Virus record (IMG/VR): IMGVR_UViG_3300030012_001576
Span: 1 to 29,764 of that record
DNA length: 29,764 nt
Reading direction: 5' to 3' (one strand)
DNA from: a virus
Position 1 is the stretch's first letter. The number at the start of each line of letters is the position of its first letter. A model generated the notes under the pieces. That model did not search any database. It saw only the letters and a program-made list of their open reading frames with translations, and had not been told where the DNA came from. Position numbers and translations under genes: made by a program. Positions 1 to 8,348 of this stretch are shown here, piece by piece.

Positions 1-83
1 TCCATATCCTGTCTAAAATGGTACATATCGTTTTTAAGTACGCTTAGTTCCATTAGTATTGCGTTTATATCTGCTTTTGTCAT
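1..83 (-). CDS. Partial small phage protein, N-terminal part only
   Basis: An open minus-strand frame begins with ATG at 83 and runs off the left edge, giving 27 residues that start MTKADINAILMELSVLKNDM. The peptide looks helical with a heptad-like spacing of Ile/Leu. Its ATG overlaps the stop of the preceding gene as ATGA, the coupling used by most genes here, which is the main reason for calling it real. The function is unknown; the remainder lies outside the window. Confidence 0.6.
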   Translation of the reverse strand, partial: MTKADINAILMELSVLKNDMYHFRQDM

Positions 84-259
84 TCGTCAGCGTCCTTAAT
101 AGTAAGATTACCTTCTTTTACTTGTTTAAGTATTTCTGCGTAATGTCTGTTAGCGGGGTCTATTGGTACAAAAATTACTTGCCCATCACAAACAATATTA
201 ATAGAGTCATTTTCTTCTGTAATTATATTTTTTATATATTTTGCTTCTGATATATTCAT
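80..259 (-). CDS. Small conserved phage protein with VPIDPANRHY motif
   Basis: This 59-aa frame starts at an ATG at 259 and ends in an ATGA overlap with the next gene. Residues 31-50 carry the pattern VPxDPANxxYxEILKxVxEG, followed by an acidic C-terminus. I remember this Asp-Pro-Ala-Asn pattern from small proteins encoded close to tail-fibre genes in many phages, usually without an assigned function. It lies 8 bases downstream of a fibre gene, at the end of the adhesin region. A role in the virion or in fibre assembly is possible but is inference only. Confidence 0.7.
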   Translation of the reverse strand: MNISEAKYIKNIITEENDSINIVCDGQVIFVPIDPANRHYAEILKQVKEGNLTIKDADE

Positions 260-267
260 GTTGACCT

Positions 268-1362
268 CTATAATTCTGCCGATGCTGTTAATGAAGCACT
301 AGAGCTTTTAGATATCAATACTGCGTCACCCGCTGTTCCACTTATCTGACTACTTCTGTATATAGTAAAGCTATTAGCACTAGCCGAATTTATCGCATCA
401 AATGTATCAAAATAATCACTCCCATTCATATAAGCATCAAAATGATTCGTACCACTACTAGCGATAACAGAAGGTGTTGTCCTCATTGTTACGGGCAAGT
501 CAATAACACAATCAACTCTAGCCGAATTTAAATAATATCCCATTGCAAAATTCACCGATGACGCTAATTTATCTGGAAATCCAACTGCAAAAAAATACCT
601 TTGACACTTAGCAAGTGTTGTTCCAAAATCTTCGTGCTGAAAATCTGATACTTGTGAGCCTACCTCTATTTGCACCCCTGTAATGAAAAAGGTTCTTGAT
701 GTACTGTCAAAAAATGATGAACCGCCCACATATCTGTTGTTGTTGTTAGTTGTTGCGAAAGCACTAGAATTTAGTGTTCCACTTGTGTATGTTGCACCCG
801 CATGAAGAGCTATATTAAAATTTAAACTTCTATCATTATCATCGTCAAAAGCTCCTGTAGTATCAGCGGGAAAAATTAATTCTATTCGTGTCCAATCTGT
901 AGTAACACTAAATGTTTTAGAACATTGTCTGCCGTTGTCTTGGTCATGTAATTCGCAAATATATGTTGCACTCGCATTACCTTTTACATAAAAAGAAACA
1001 GCAAATTCTTTAGCATCTGATGTACCTTTCGCAAATGCTTGTAAGTTTTGACCTTCTATTCTTTGTTGGATTAATAATTGCTCTCCAGAAGCAATAGATG
1101 TGTCCGCTGTTGTGCAAGCTACTTTTAAACTATTTGCAAAGCCACTAGGTGCAGAACTGTCTTGTGTCATTGTTAAACGTCCCGCTGTTGTTGCACCACT
1201 ATCAAGATACCACCTATCACAAACAAAATATCCATCACTAGCACCTATGCCTGTGCTTGACGTTCCTCTCTGTGCCAGATTCATGGCACCATTAATTATT
1301 AAATTAGACGAACCTTGCCCTACATTCTCTGTTCCTCTGCTTTGTACTTTAGTTAAAGGCAT
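268..1362 (-). CDS. Putative tail fibre / carbohydrate-binding virion protein
   Basis: The 364-aa protein is rich in Ser, Thr, Gly and Asn, has no signal peptide or membrane segment, and is predicted to be mostly beta strand. Near the N-terminus it has NLIINGAMNLAQRGT followed by an aromatic stretch (DGYFVCDRWYL), an arrangement I recall from phage fibre proteins with a jelly-roll carbohydrate-binding fold. Residues about 55-235 alternate hydrophobic and polar residues and end in ITGVQIEVGSQVSDFQ, typical of such domains. The start at 1362 is preceded by GGGGAA. It is the last large gene of the adhesin region downstream of the tail tip, so receptor or glycan binding is the likely role. No catalytic motif was seen. 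Confidence 0.7.
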   Translation of the reverse strand: MPLTKVQSRGTENVGQGSSNLIINGAMNLAQRGTSSTGIGASDGYFVCDRWYLDSGATTAGRLTMTQDSSAPSGFANSLKVACTTADTSIASGEQLLIQQRIEGQNLQAFAKGTSDAKEFAVSFYVKGNASATYICELHDQDNGRQCSKTFSVTTDWTRIELIFPADTTGAFDDDNDRSLNFNIALHAGATYTSGTLNSSAFATTNNNNRYVGGSSFFDSTSRTFFITGVQIEVGSQVSDFQHEDFGTTLAKCQRYFFAVGFPDKLASSVNFAMGYYLNSARVDCVIDLPVTMRTTPSVIASSGTNHFDAYMNGSDYFDTFDAINSASANSFTIYRSSQISGTAGDAVLISKSSSASLTASAEL

Positions 1363-1364
1363 CT

Positions 1365-1646
1365 TTATTCCCCAATAGAGTTTTCTGCATCTCTTTGTTT
1401 TCTAGTCTTATAATCTGACCTAGCGGTGATTAGCTTTACAAAGTCGGCTTGGTTGCTTGGTATTGGGTCTGTGAAAGAATCATCGTTCATAAGCTTTGTA
1501 GTCCATTCCTGTTGCATCCTTTTCCAACAATTGTGAATTTTGCCTGTCATTGCTTCTTGCACCCATTGATTTATGTCTAACAAGTCATTGTTCAATATAG
1601 ATTGTTGAGTGTCATCGACCTCTACTTTAATTGTAATTTTAGCCAT
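1365..1646 (-). CDS. Hypothetical protein in the fibre region
   Basis: A 93-aa protein beginning MAKITIKVEVDDTQ, with an N-terminal beta-like segment and then a helical, Trp-containing region (residues about 25-55) and a charged C-terminus. It sits between two fibre-like genes, with only two bases separating it from the next. I recall short proteins of this type (a K-I-x-V-E-V start and a WKxMQxEWT-like centre) near marine phage fibre genes, where they may be fibre chaperones or minor virion proteins. No enzymatic motif is visible and the function is unknown. Confidence 0.65.
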   Translation of the reverse strand: MAKITIKVEVDDTQQSILNNDLLDINQWVQEAMTGKIHNCWKRMQQEWTTKLMNDDSFTDPIPSNQADFVKLITARSDYKTRKQRDAENSIGE

Positions 1647-1661
1647 TTTTTTTCCTTTTCT

Positions 1662-2666
1662 CTAACAAACCAAATATCCACCAAAATATGTCGCATCAGC
1701 GTTTAAATCTACTGTAGCACTTCCACCATTTTGATAAAAAGACATATGACAAGTATCATTTGCGTCCATATCGAGTATCATTGACATATTTTGACCATAA
1801 TAATCGGTTGTAGCGTCAAACTGTCCTGTAGAAATTAACTGACCCACATTTCTATTGCTAGAACCAATCGTCCATTGCCACCATGCTACGTTTGTTTCTA
1901 TTGCTTCTGTTCTAGTATTAAAGAAAAACGCATATCTTCCTGTTACTGGTGCTGTGAACGTTCCGTTTGAACTGTCATAATCTGAGCCTTGATCAAATAT
2001 TTCTGTTCCAAATGTAATTTGGACACCAGTACTGACAGACATATTACTTAAATTGCTTGTAAGCCTTGCAAGAAATGCGGGTTGATTTGGCATAGTGAGT
2101 TCTGAAGGTGCTTCTAACTGCCCTATAGCGGTTGTACCAGACCCACTAATAGAATTTATCTTGAGTACGTTCCCCGCTGTTAGATTGCCTGTAGGGAGCG
2201 TTAAAGTGTAGGATTGACCCGCTGAATGTGCGGGTGACCGCAACTTTACCCCATGTGAGTTTTGTGAACAATTTAGCTGTAGTGTTCCGTCTGTCGTTCC
2301 ATCGCCTTTTATAGACAATCCCGCACTTGAAGAAGTCGAAACAAAGTTTGTCTTTGCGTTTGTTACTGTGCTATCGCTTGGAGTTCCTATGTCTAGCGTG
2401 TTTCCTAGTACAAGAATAAAATCTATTGAGTCGCTAGATGATAATGTACCGCTTGAGGGCAAGAATGTGATTGTAGAACCAGAAACTGAAAAGGCGGTAA
2501 GCGGTTCTTGTATAACACCATTCAAAGAAACCAACATATGCAACGCTGATTCTGGAACAAATGCCACCGAATCTTTAAGAAGATTATAGGTGTTGGTGCT
2601 TGATGTTGTTATCGCATCTAGCTTGATATAGTTCCCTACTTGGGGTGATTTGCCTATATATGCCAT
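1662..2666 (-). CDS. Tail fibre protein with C-terminal C1q-like head
   Basis: The 334-aa protein has an N-terminal module (MAYIGKSPQVGNYIKLD, residues 1-100) typical in my memory of fibre attachment ends in marine phages, with the LVSLNGVIQEP loop. A Ser/Gly-rich middle section (100-190) follows. Residues about 195-334 look like a C1q/TNF-type trimeric jelly roll: PAFLARLTSN, the ITFGTEIFDQG strand, NGTFTAPVTGRYAFFFN and a final YFGGYLVC. C1q-like heads on phage fibres bind receptors as trimers. It ends in ATG-proximal coupling with its neighbours: its own start overlaps the preceding stop as TAATG. The exact receptor cannot be read from sequence. Confidence 0.78.
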   Translation of the reverse strand: MAYIGKSPQVGNYIKLDAITTSSTNTYNLLKDSVAFVPESALHMLVSLNGVIQEPLTAFSVSGSTITFLPSSGTLSSSDSIDFILVLGNTLDIGTPSDSTVTNAKTNFVSTSSSAGLSIKGDGTTDGTLQLNCSQNSHGVKLRSPAHSAGQSYTLTLPTGNLTAGNVLKINSISGSGTTAIGQLEAPSELTMPNQPAFLARLTSNLSNMSVSTGVQITFGTEIFDQGSDYDSSNGTFTAPVTGRYAFFFNTRTEAIETNVAWWQWTIGSSNRNVGQLISTGQFDATTDYYGQNMSMILDMDANDTCHMSFYQNGGSATVDLNADATYFGGYLVC

Positions 2667-2932
2667 TAAGATTTTTCTTCCAGATGTTTTTGAGATTCTA
2701 AATGTTTTTGATAAGCGGTTTTAATATCATTTGTGTGGAACTGTTTTACAATTGCTTTCACATCTTCACTCTCATTAGAACTATCGCTGTCTGGTAAAAC
2801 AACGTGGCGGTGAAAAGAACGTGATATTTCTTTACCATCTTCTTTTATTATTGTTGCTGTTCGCACTTGTATCTGTTTAAATTGACCAACAACTTCTATT
2901 TTATCTTGTGTTATTTCTTTAGTTATTGCCAT
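2666..2932 (-). CDS. Hypothetical protein in the fibre region
   Basis: An 88-aa protein, strongly charged, with an N-terminal beta-rich half (KIEVVGQFKQIQVRTATII) and a helical Glu/Lys/His-rich C-terminal half. The motif EDGKEISRSFHRHVVLPD is a pattern I recall from small proteins beside phage fibre genes. The start has a good GGAG site 9 bases upstream. Its stop overlaps the start of the C1q-type fibre gene, so the two are probably translated together. A fibre-assembly helper is one possibility; nothing in the sequence proves it. Confidence 0.65.
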   Translation of the reverse strand: MAITKEITQDKIEVVGQFKQIQVRTATIIKEDGKEISRSFHRHVVLPDSDSSNESEDVKAIVKQFHTNDIKTAYQKHLESQKHLEEKS

Positions 2933-2944
2933 TAATTTCTCCTG

Positions 2945-3598
2945 TTACGCTATCTTATATGTAAAACTTCCAGCTATAGTGCCACTTTTGAAATGTCCTG
3001 TAGAGTTTCTAACAGTTCCGTCCATCTGATAGACATATATGTCTTGACCATTATAAATACCAAAAGTATAAGCGTCATTATTTGCGGTATCGGCATCGTC
3101 AGCAAGACCAGTCGTTCTCATTAAAACACCACCTTGCATATCTTGACCTATACTTGCATGACCTGTAAATGGTTTCGCTATGCGTAAATTAAATCCACTG
3201 AAACCAGATAGTGAGTATGTCATACTTATGTAAATGGTACACAAATCTCCAATTAATGTATATCGACCAAGTTGGCTTGAATATGTGATACCAGAAGAAG
3301 CACCTACAAAAGAAGGGGTGAAGCTACCTTCTTCATAATTGTCCATCAGCTCTCCTGTCATACCACTTTCATCACTTGTGGCACTAAAGTCTATACCATG
3401 ACCACTAGCAACAACAAGATTACCATCTGTTAGCGTTAAACCATTTGCTACTGTTAAAGAGTTTGCTATCGTTGGACTGTTTTCTATTTTTGCACCAGTA
3501 ACAGCATCATCCGCAATTTTCGCTGTTGATATTATACCATCCGTAATATCTGATGATGTAAGTGGAACTGTTGCAGGTTGTACTCCTATAAATGGCAT
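2945..3598 (-). CDS. Putative tail fibre / virion protein
   Basis: The 217-aa protein begins MPFIGVQPATVPLTSSDITDG, followed by the I-x-T-A-K-I-A-D-D-A-V-T-G-A-K-I run (residues about 24-40) that is very common in phage fibre shafts. A Gly/Ser/Thr-rich segment leads to a C-terminal beta domain (about 90-217) with EEGSFTPSF and repeated aromatic strands, a pattern common in fibre C-termini. The start is preceded by AAGGGGG. It lies between small virion-type genes and the C1q-type fibre gene, consistent with one of several adhesin subunits on the tail tip. Confidence 0.75.
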   Translation of the reverse strand: MPFIGVQPATVPLTSSDITDGIISTAKIADDAVTGAKIENSPTIANSLTVANGLTLTDGNLVVASGHGIDFSATSDESGMTGELMDNYEEGSFTPSFVGASSGITYSSQLGRYTLIGDLCTIYISMTYSLSGFSGFNLRIAKPFTGHASIGQDMQGGVLMRTTGLADDADTANNDAYTFGIYNGQDIYVYQMDGTVRNSTGHFKSGTIAGSFTYKIA

Positions 3599-3607
3599 CG
3601 TTCCCCC

Positions 3608-3955
3608 TTATGTTATTTCAAGTATGCTTAGTGTAGCGTCTATCTTTGCTTGAACACTACAATTTATTTTCAAAACATCGGTTGCCTGTAAACACACCTT
3701 TCCACCAGTAAGAACCTCTAACGTTGAGCCATTAGGTATGCTAACCCCTTTGACAACTGAAACATTTGAGTTTGTTTCTGTGTCGCTTGTGTCGGACTCT
3801 ATTTCTACATCTACTGTTACGGCTGTAGTATGAATGTTACAAAGCAATAACCCTATGATAACTGTGGTTGTGGAACTTGGTACTGTGTAAAGGGTTTCAG
3901 CCGAACCAGAACTAGGCATTGCTCCGTTGGTTTTTACCTTAAATGTGTTAGCCAT
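3608..3955 (-). CDS. Small beta-rich virion-type protein
   Basis: This 115-aa protein has no charged clusters and consists of alternating Thr/Ser/Val/Ile strands: TLYTVPSSTTTVIIGLLLCNIH, then VDVEIES, then a Gly/Lys turn and ATLSILEIT. The pattern (vytVP ... viiGl ... N) is one I recall for a widespread small virion protein family in marine phages, with an immunoglobulin-like look. A GGAG site lies just before the ATG at 3955. Its position after the tail tip gene suggests a tip-associated decoration or adaptor, but the function is unproven. Confidence 0.65.
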   Translation of the reverse strand: MANTFKVKTNGAMPSSGSAETLYTVPSSTTTVIIGLLLCNIHTTAVTVDVEIESDTSDTETNSNVSVVKGVSIPNGSTLEVLTGGKVCLQATDVLKINCSVQAKIDATLSILEIT

Positions 3956-3965
3956 GTTCTACTCC

Positions 3966-4280
3966 CTATCCTAGAGCAATCGCCAAAGGTAAAGCATTTG
4001 GGTCAGTTTCTGATATAGTACCAGTCGTTGACATTGTGCTTGTGATTGCATTGCTTGTTATATTTATTGAAAACAACTCAATATTGTCAGAACCATCGTT
4101 AATCTTTACTTTTAGTGTGCCACTTGTTCCATTATCGACCCATATAGTCCCGGTGGTGACCGAGCCAGGTGCTGAACTTCCTATATGTGAAGTATTCAAA
4201 GCCGTTAAAATATTATTCAATTCAGTCCTAAAAGAACTAAAACCTTGATTTGCTAAACTTACATCTGAAACTTGTGCCAT
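3966..4280 (-). CDS. Small tail-fibre-associated protein
   Basis: A 104-aa protein. The first 40 residues are helical (NQGFSSFRTELNNILTALNT), and the second part has the short repeat SSAPGSVTTGTIWVDNGTSG-like arrangement followed by LKVKINDGSDNIELF. This helix plus GxxWxD...LKxxxG arrangement is typical of short fibre or tip-connector proteins in phages. It is the first gene after the long tail tip gene, separated by 22 bases, with a GGAT site rather than a strong Shine-Dalgarno. It may trimerise through the N-terminal helix; this is inference. Confidence 0.65.
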   Translation of the reverse strand: MAQVSDVSLANQGFSSFRTELNNILTALNTSHIGSSAPGSVTTGTIWVDNGTSGTLKVKINDGSDNIELFSINITSNAITSTMSTTGTISETDPNALPLAIALG

Positions 4281-4302
4281 AATTTTATATATCCTTTTCT
4301 AG

Positions 4303-7300
4303 TTAACTTTGCAACCCAAATCCCTTTGCGATGTAGTCAAATGTTCTATCCACCGCACTCCCACTTGAGTTTGCAAATGCTATTGTGAACCCATTAACTG
4401 TTTTAGAACTTATTGTGAAAACATCGCCTGTAGCCATATTTTGTGCAGAAATACCGATTGCGGGTGCTTCAAAAAATGGGTTTGTATATGTTACTGTTTT
4501 TGTTCCACTAGATGTTGTCAAATTACTCTCTGCAAAAGTTCTCTCTTCCATATTCAATTTAATCACAATTTGCTTAACATTACTAGATGTTTGAGCATCA
4601 TCATTTGACAACTTTAAACGAAACTTTGCAAACTTAAATTTAAATGTTGCTGATTGTGTTATGTCTTGAAAGCTTGTGCAATCGGCAAGTGATGTGGTCG
4701 AGGTAGCAATTTGAACCCGGTGGAAAGCGTGTATTTGTTCCGTTCCATCAAAAGGTGCTTTGGCTTCATCGAATAATAACGCACCTCTACCACCATCGAA
4801 TAAATCATAGGGGTTTTCAGCGTCTAGCGTAATACTTGGTTCTATATTTCCATCGAATATTTGGGTTAGTGAAAGTGAATTAGTAAAATTATAAAACCCT
4901 TTTGCGTCTCTGTTTGTATTATTAAAGTTTGGGTTTGACGTTGTATCTGTTCCCCCTAGCTCAAAATCCCCTTCAACACTATCAAAATTACCTATTGTAT
5001 CGTCAAAATTAGTGACTGTATCTAACGATAATATAACATCCCCCGATGGGTCTATCTTTACAGCAAGCGGAAATGTTGCATCCATTTGGTCTGACGCTGT
5101 AAAAATATCGGGTGTTTCTGTGAATGTTGATATTTGTTTGTAGGCTTGTATAGCTGAAATATTGGTTGTGACTATGGTGGCTTCTGCCGATGTATTGCCG
5201 TTTTTATCTACTGCTTTGATAAGATACGAACCTACTCTGGCGGGTACTACTGCATTATCGCACTTTCTTCTAGGGCATCTAACAAGATTTGTTGAGTTTA
5301 GCCAGTTAGCACCAGTTGTAACATTTTGATAGCGTATTTCATAAAACGATATATCTAGGTCACTATTTGCTGAAGGTGGAGTCCATGTAAGCTTTAGATG
5401 GTCTTGACCATGCAACTCAACCCCGAAATCCTCAACATTGCTAGGCGGTTCAACACCCCCTACTATTGCCCTTGTGGTTGATATAAACGTACTCTTAGAC
5501 CCTATAGTGTTTACTGCCCTTACTCTGACTTGATACGTTGCACCATCAATCACATTAAGATGTTGATATTCCAGTATTTTTCCAACTGCTATTTCTCTAA
5601 ATGAATCAGTTACAGCGTTCCCATCGGGGTCTAATGTCTGCTTTATTTGCACCTCATAATTATCAACAAAAAGGTCTGTTGACGCTCCAATAGTGATTAA
5701 CATTCTGGTTATAACAATTCCATCGGCATACTCTACCAGTTCATCAGATAGTGTAATGCTTGCGGGTGGCTGTACTGAAAAGGGGTTTGGTAGTGTTGTA
5801 TCGGGTATTGTTGGCAACGCTTGTTGTGTTCCGAATGTATAAAAGCTATCTTGATGCTCCGAACATTGTAAACTTACTGTGTGGTCAGCATTTATTGATA
5901 TTCTTTGCACTCTAAAGGGTTTTGCGGAAAAGCTAGGGGTTGCATGGGTTACGTTTACAATATCCCCAACCGCTAAATCTAACGCTGTTGCATCGGCTCT
6001 TAGAGATATATCTAAACTTGAGCGTGACCGCCTTAGAATTATTTCTGCCATTTCTTGTGCTTGATGGGCGTTTGTTATCATAGTGTAATCAAAACGACCT
6101 TCTAAAAGCAACTCACCATCTTCTGTTTTCATGGTTGCGTGTTGGTCTGCGGATGCCAACCCTGTTTCGTCTACTGGTGGGAATTGTACTGTATCGGTCT
6201 GAAAGTTTTTATTTGGGTTTACAAAAGTAACGATAACCCTGTTATATCGTGAATTTTTGTTTTTACTTTGAACAGTAATACCCCCTATTATGTTATCTTC
6301 TGTAAGGGTGATTGATGCAGAGCCTGTTGTTTCCACTAAGACGTTATACTTACCGCTAGAAAAGTTAAGATAAGAGCGTGAACCTTTTACAAATTCTTTT
6401 ACGTTATTTATAGCTTTTCTGGACGTATCAACCACTATATGACTGTCCATAAGGTCTATTTGACTTGCACCGCTAAATGGTGTGATATTTGTATCACATA
6501 CATCTGTGGCGGTCTGCCAATCTGCAAAGTTACTATCAAAATAACTATTAGCTATACCCATTCCAAACCTTTCGTTTCTAAGGTAGTCTAATAGCTGTAA
6601 TATTGGGTTGTCTGAATATGCCCAAGTTGTACTATCGTCTTTTCTATGGCTACCGCTACCCCCTGTGACTGTGCTATCAAGATTTGGGTTGTAAATTTTT
6701 CTTCCTTTTATAGTTGCTTGCACTCTTGGCAATGAACCAAACTTATCAGCGTTCCATTCAAATCTAAGAGCTAGATAGGCAAGACCTCGTAATCTGTGGT
6801 TTGATGTCCATGACGTAAGTGTGGATAAAAGGGTTGATGCTGATTGTGAATCTGTTCCTAAATGTGCTTCTACTGTAATCAAGCTAGAGTCAGCAAAGAA
6901 GTTTGAATCGGAACTAGCTACTGTTCTTTGTGTGCCATCGGTCAATGCTCCGCTTAGAGTAACTTGATGATTATTTACAAATAATGTTTCAACGCTGTTT
7001 ATTTCCCCTTCACTGAGAACCACCGCCATATATAGATATTGATTATCTGTTCCTGACGTTTCAACAAAGACAACATTACCACCGACTTTTCTAGTTCCAT
7101 AAACTACAGGAATACTTGAATTAGCGGTGAATTTATTGACTAATATCCCTCTTGCCTGTTGTTCCTCAAACTCCTCTGAAAACTCTGGAACTTCTGGCTG
7201 TGGTACTACCCAACTTATTACCTCATCAACAACGTCCACCACGACATCTACAACACCAGTTACGACATCACCAACAAAATCAACAGTTTCCGTTATTACA

Positions 7301-7341
7301 TCGCCTACAAAATCAAATACATCTTCAACGAAACCACACAT
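4303..7341 (-). CDS. Tail tip / host specificity protein (lambda gpJ-like)
   Basis: At 1012 aa it is the longest protein here and resembles the lambda J family, the central tip fibre that contacts the receptor. Residues 1-48 are an unusual Val/Asp-rich, periodic segment. Residues about 60-530 form the hub-like region, with the GLAYLALRFEWN strand and the LLDYLRNERFGMGI helix typical of J proteins. Two fibronectin type III-like domains follow (about 535-640 and 645-745; LKLTWTPPSANSD in the second), then a beta-rich C-terminal receptor-binding part. Two close Cys pairs lie near residue 705 (VRCPRRKCD). Its ATG abuts the stop of the GNAT-like gene. Like J, it follows the distal tail genes and precedes fibre genes. 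Confidence 0.87.
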   Translation of the reverse strand: MCGFVEDVFDFVGDVITETVDFVGDVVTGVVDVVVDVVDEVISWVVPQPEVPEFSEEFEEQQARGILVNKFTANSSIPVVYGTRKVGGNVVFVETSGTDNQYLYMAVVLSEGEINSVETLFVNNHQVTLSGALTDGTQRTVASSDSNFFADSSLITVEAHLGTDSQSASTLLSTLTSWTSNHRLRGLAYLALRFEWNADKFGSLPRVQATIKGRKIYNPNLDSTVTGGSGSHRKDDSTTWAYSDNPILQLLDYLRNERFGMGIANSYFDSNFADWQTATDVCDTNITPFSGASQIDLMDSHIVVDTSRKAINNVKEFVKGSRSYLNFSSGKYNVLVETTGSASITLTEDNIIGGITVQSKNKNSRYNRVIVTFVNPNKNFQTDTVQFPPVDETGLASADQHATMKTEDGELLLEGRFDYTMITNAHQAQEMAEIILRRSRSSLDISLRADATALDLAVGDIVNVTHATPSFSAKPFRVQRISINADHTVSLQCSEHQDSFYTFGTQQALPTIPDTTLPNPFSVQPPASITLSDELVEYADGIVITRMLITIGASTDLFVDNYEVQIKQTLDPDGNAVTDSFREIAVGKILEYQHLNVIDGATYQVRVRAVNTIGSKSTFISTTRAIVGGVEPPSNVEDFGVELHGQDHLKLTWTPPSANSDLDISFYEIRYQNVTTGANWLNSTNLVRCPRRKCDNAVVPARVGSYLIKAVDKNGNTSAEATIVTTNISAIQAYKQISTFTETPDIFTASDQMDATFPLAVKIDPSGDVILSLDTVTNFDDTIGNFDSVEGDFELGGTDTTSNPNFNNTNRDAKGFYNFTNSLSLTQIFDGNIEPSITLDAENPYDLFDGGRGALLFDEAKAPFDGTEQIHAFHRVQIATSTTSLADCTSFQDITQSATFKFKFAKFRLKLSNDDAQTSSNVKQIVIKLNMEERTFAESNLTTSSGTKTVTYTNPFFEAPAIGISAQNMATGDVFTISSKTVNGFTIAFANSSGSAVDRTFDYIAKGFGLQS

Positions 7342-7785
7342 TTAAAACATTCTCCAATTACTTCCCATGTTTTCAAATCCTAATCTTTCAAAAACTGGGT
7401 CTTTGTGTAGACCTGTACTTATTGATAGTAACATTGGTAAACCTTCTGATACATTTTTGACTGAATCAATTATGACTTTCACTAAGTTATAGGTTCTATA
7501 TTGCTTTCTGACGTACAAAACATGGATATTCATTAGTTTATCTTTGCTGAACCAATATTCTGACTTGTGAAACATACACAACCCCATAATTGTTTCTGAA
7601 TCTAAATCTTTAGCAAAAATTATCTTTCCCTTTTCTAAAATAGTGTTGATGAATAGTGTAAGTTTTGGCTTGTCAACTTCTGGCAGTTTCTTATCAAATA
7701 GCTCACTTTCTTTGAACTCCATCAGCATTTCATAAATCATATCAAAATCTTTTTTTTCTGCTTGATATAAATGTACGCTACTCAT
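7342..7785 (-). CDS. GNAT-like acetyltransferase-fold protein in the tail cluster
   Basis: The 147-aa protein matches the layout of a GCN5-related N-acetyltransferase: an N-terminal helix pair (KKDFDMIYEMLMEFK), a central strand pair (KIIFAKD, TIMGLCMFHK), then IHVLYVRKQYRTYNLVKVII where the acetyl-CoA loop is expected, and a C-terminal VFERLGFENMGSNWRMF strand. The loop has RKQYRTYNL and lacks the usual Gly of the Q/RxxGxG/A motif, so activity is doubtful. It sits where lambda-type phages carry the NlpC/P60 tail peptidase gene, and overlaps the upstream gene as ATGA. It could be a structural use of the fold, as for GNAT-like virion proteins of T7-type phages, or a modifying enzyme. Confidence 0.7.
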   Translation of the reverse strand: MSSVHLYQAEKKDFDMIYEMLMEFKESELFDKKLPEVDKPKLTLFINTILEKGKIIFAKDLDSETIMGLCMFHKSEYWFSKDKLMNIHVLYVRKQYRTYNLVKVIIDSVKNVSEGLPMLLSISTGLHKDPVFERLGFENMGSNWRMF

Positions 7786-8348
7786 TCCCTACCCCATTTG
7801 ATGTCTACAAGATTTAGTGCGGAATACTCCATGCCTTTGTCAGAAGAAAAAAATCTTTTTTGTGAGTTATCTGATGTTGTTCTACCGCTTTTTTTTGAGA
7901 AGTTACCCCAATGTGACGTTACATTTAAACTCAATGTAGCAGTGTTTGTATTATCAGTAATTTTAAATTCATCTATTGTTCCATAAAACAAGAGAAATGG
8001 GTCTGCTATTAGTGATTGGTTTGCGTCCAAAAATCCCCTGTAGATAAACACATCATCATTAATTATGTTTTCGCTAAGTGCTATGGAAATATATGTTTGG
8101 TCTACGCCAGATAGAGAAACGACAAGACTGTTTTTTGAAGGGGAAGCCGTTTCACTTACTGCGGTTATTCCCCTTAAATGTCCATTTGATGCGTAGGTTC
8201 TTGAACTTCCTGAAACGCTTGATGTTATGTCAAAGCTTGCGTTTGTAAGATATACCCTTGATGCGAACCCTAAATCTAATAAAATAACTGGTTCAATATT
8301 TCCTGTGGCTAGTTCTGTTTTTACTGCACTTGTTAAACCTCTAGCCAT
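7782..8348 (-). CDS. Distal tail assembly protein (DUF2163-like)
   Basis: The 188-aa protein has features of the tail proteins placed just before the tip protein: PVILLDLGFASRVYLTNAS near the N-terminus, repeated strand-turn segments, the FYGTIDEFKITDN stretch (about residues 125-140) followed by LSLNVTSHWGNF, and a C-terminal KRFFSSDKGMEYSA. I compare it with the DUF2163/hub proteins of gene transfer agents and with lambda gpL by position. It abuts the preceding gene and overlaps the next by four bases, so it belongs to a tightly coupled tail-tip operon. It probably forms part of the ring connecting tube and tip. Confidence 0.68.
   Translation of the reverse strand: MARGLTSAVKTELATGNIEPVILLDLGFASRVYLTNASFDITSSVSGSSRTYASNGHLRGITAVSETASPSKNSLVVSLSGVDQTYISIALSENIINDDVFIYRGFLDANQSLIADPFLLFYGTIDEFKITDNTNTATLSLNVTSHWGNFSKKSGRTTSDNSQKRFFSSDKGMEYSALNLVDIKWGRE

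Noticed and set aside
59-250. Plus-strand frame of hydrophobic residues at the left edge
   Set aside because: It lies opposite the 59-aa coupled gene with the VPxDPAN motif; the Phe-rich translation is typical of AT-rich antisense.
7127-7460. Plus-strand Thr/Ser- and Gln/His-rich frames opposite the tip protein start
   Set aside because: They mirror the Val/Asp repeats of the tip protein on the other strand and show no independent signal.
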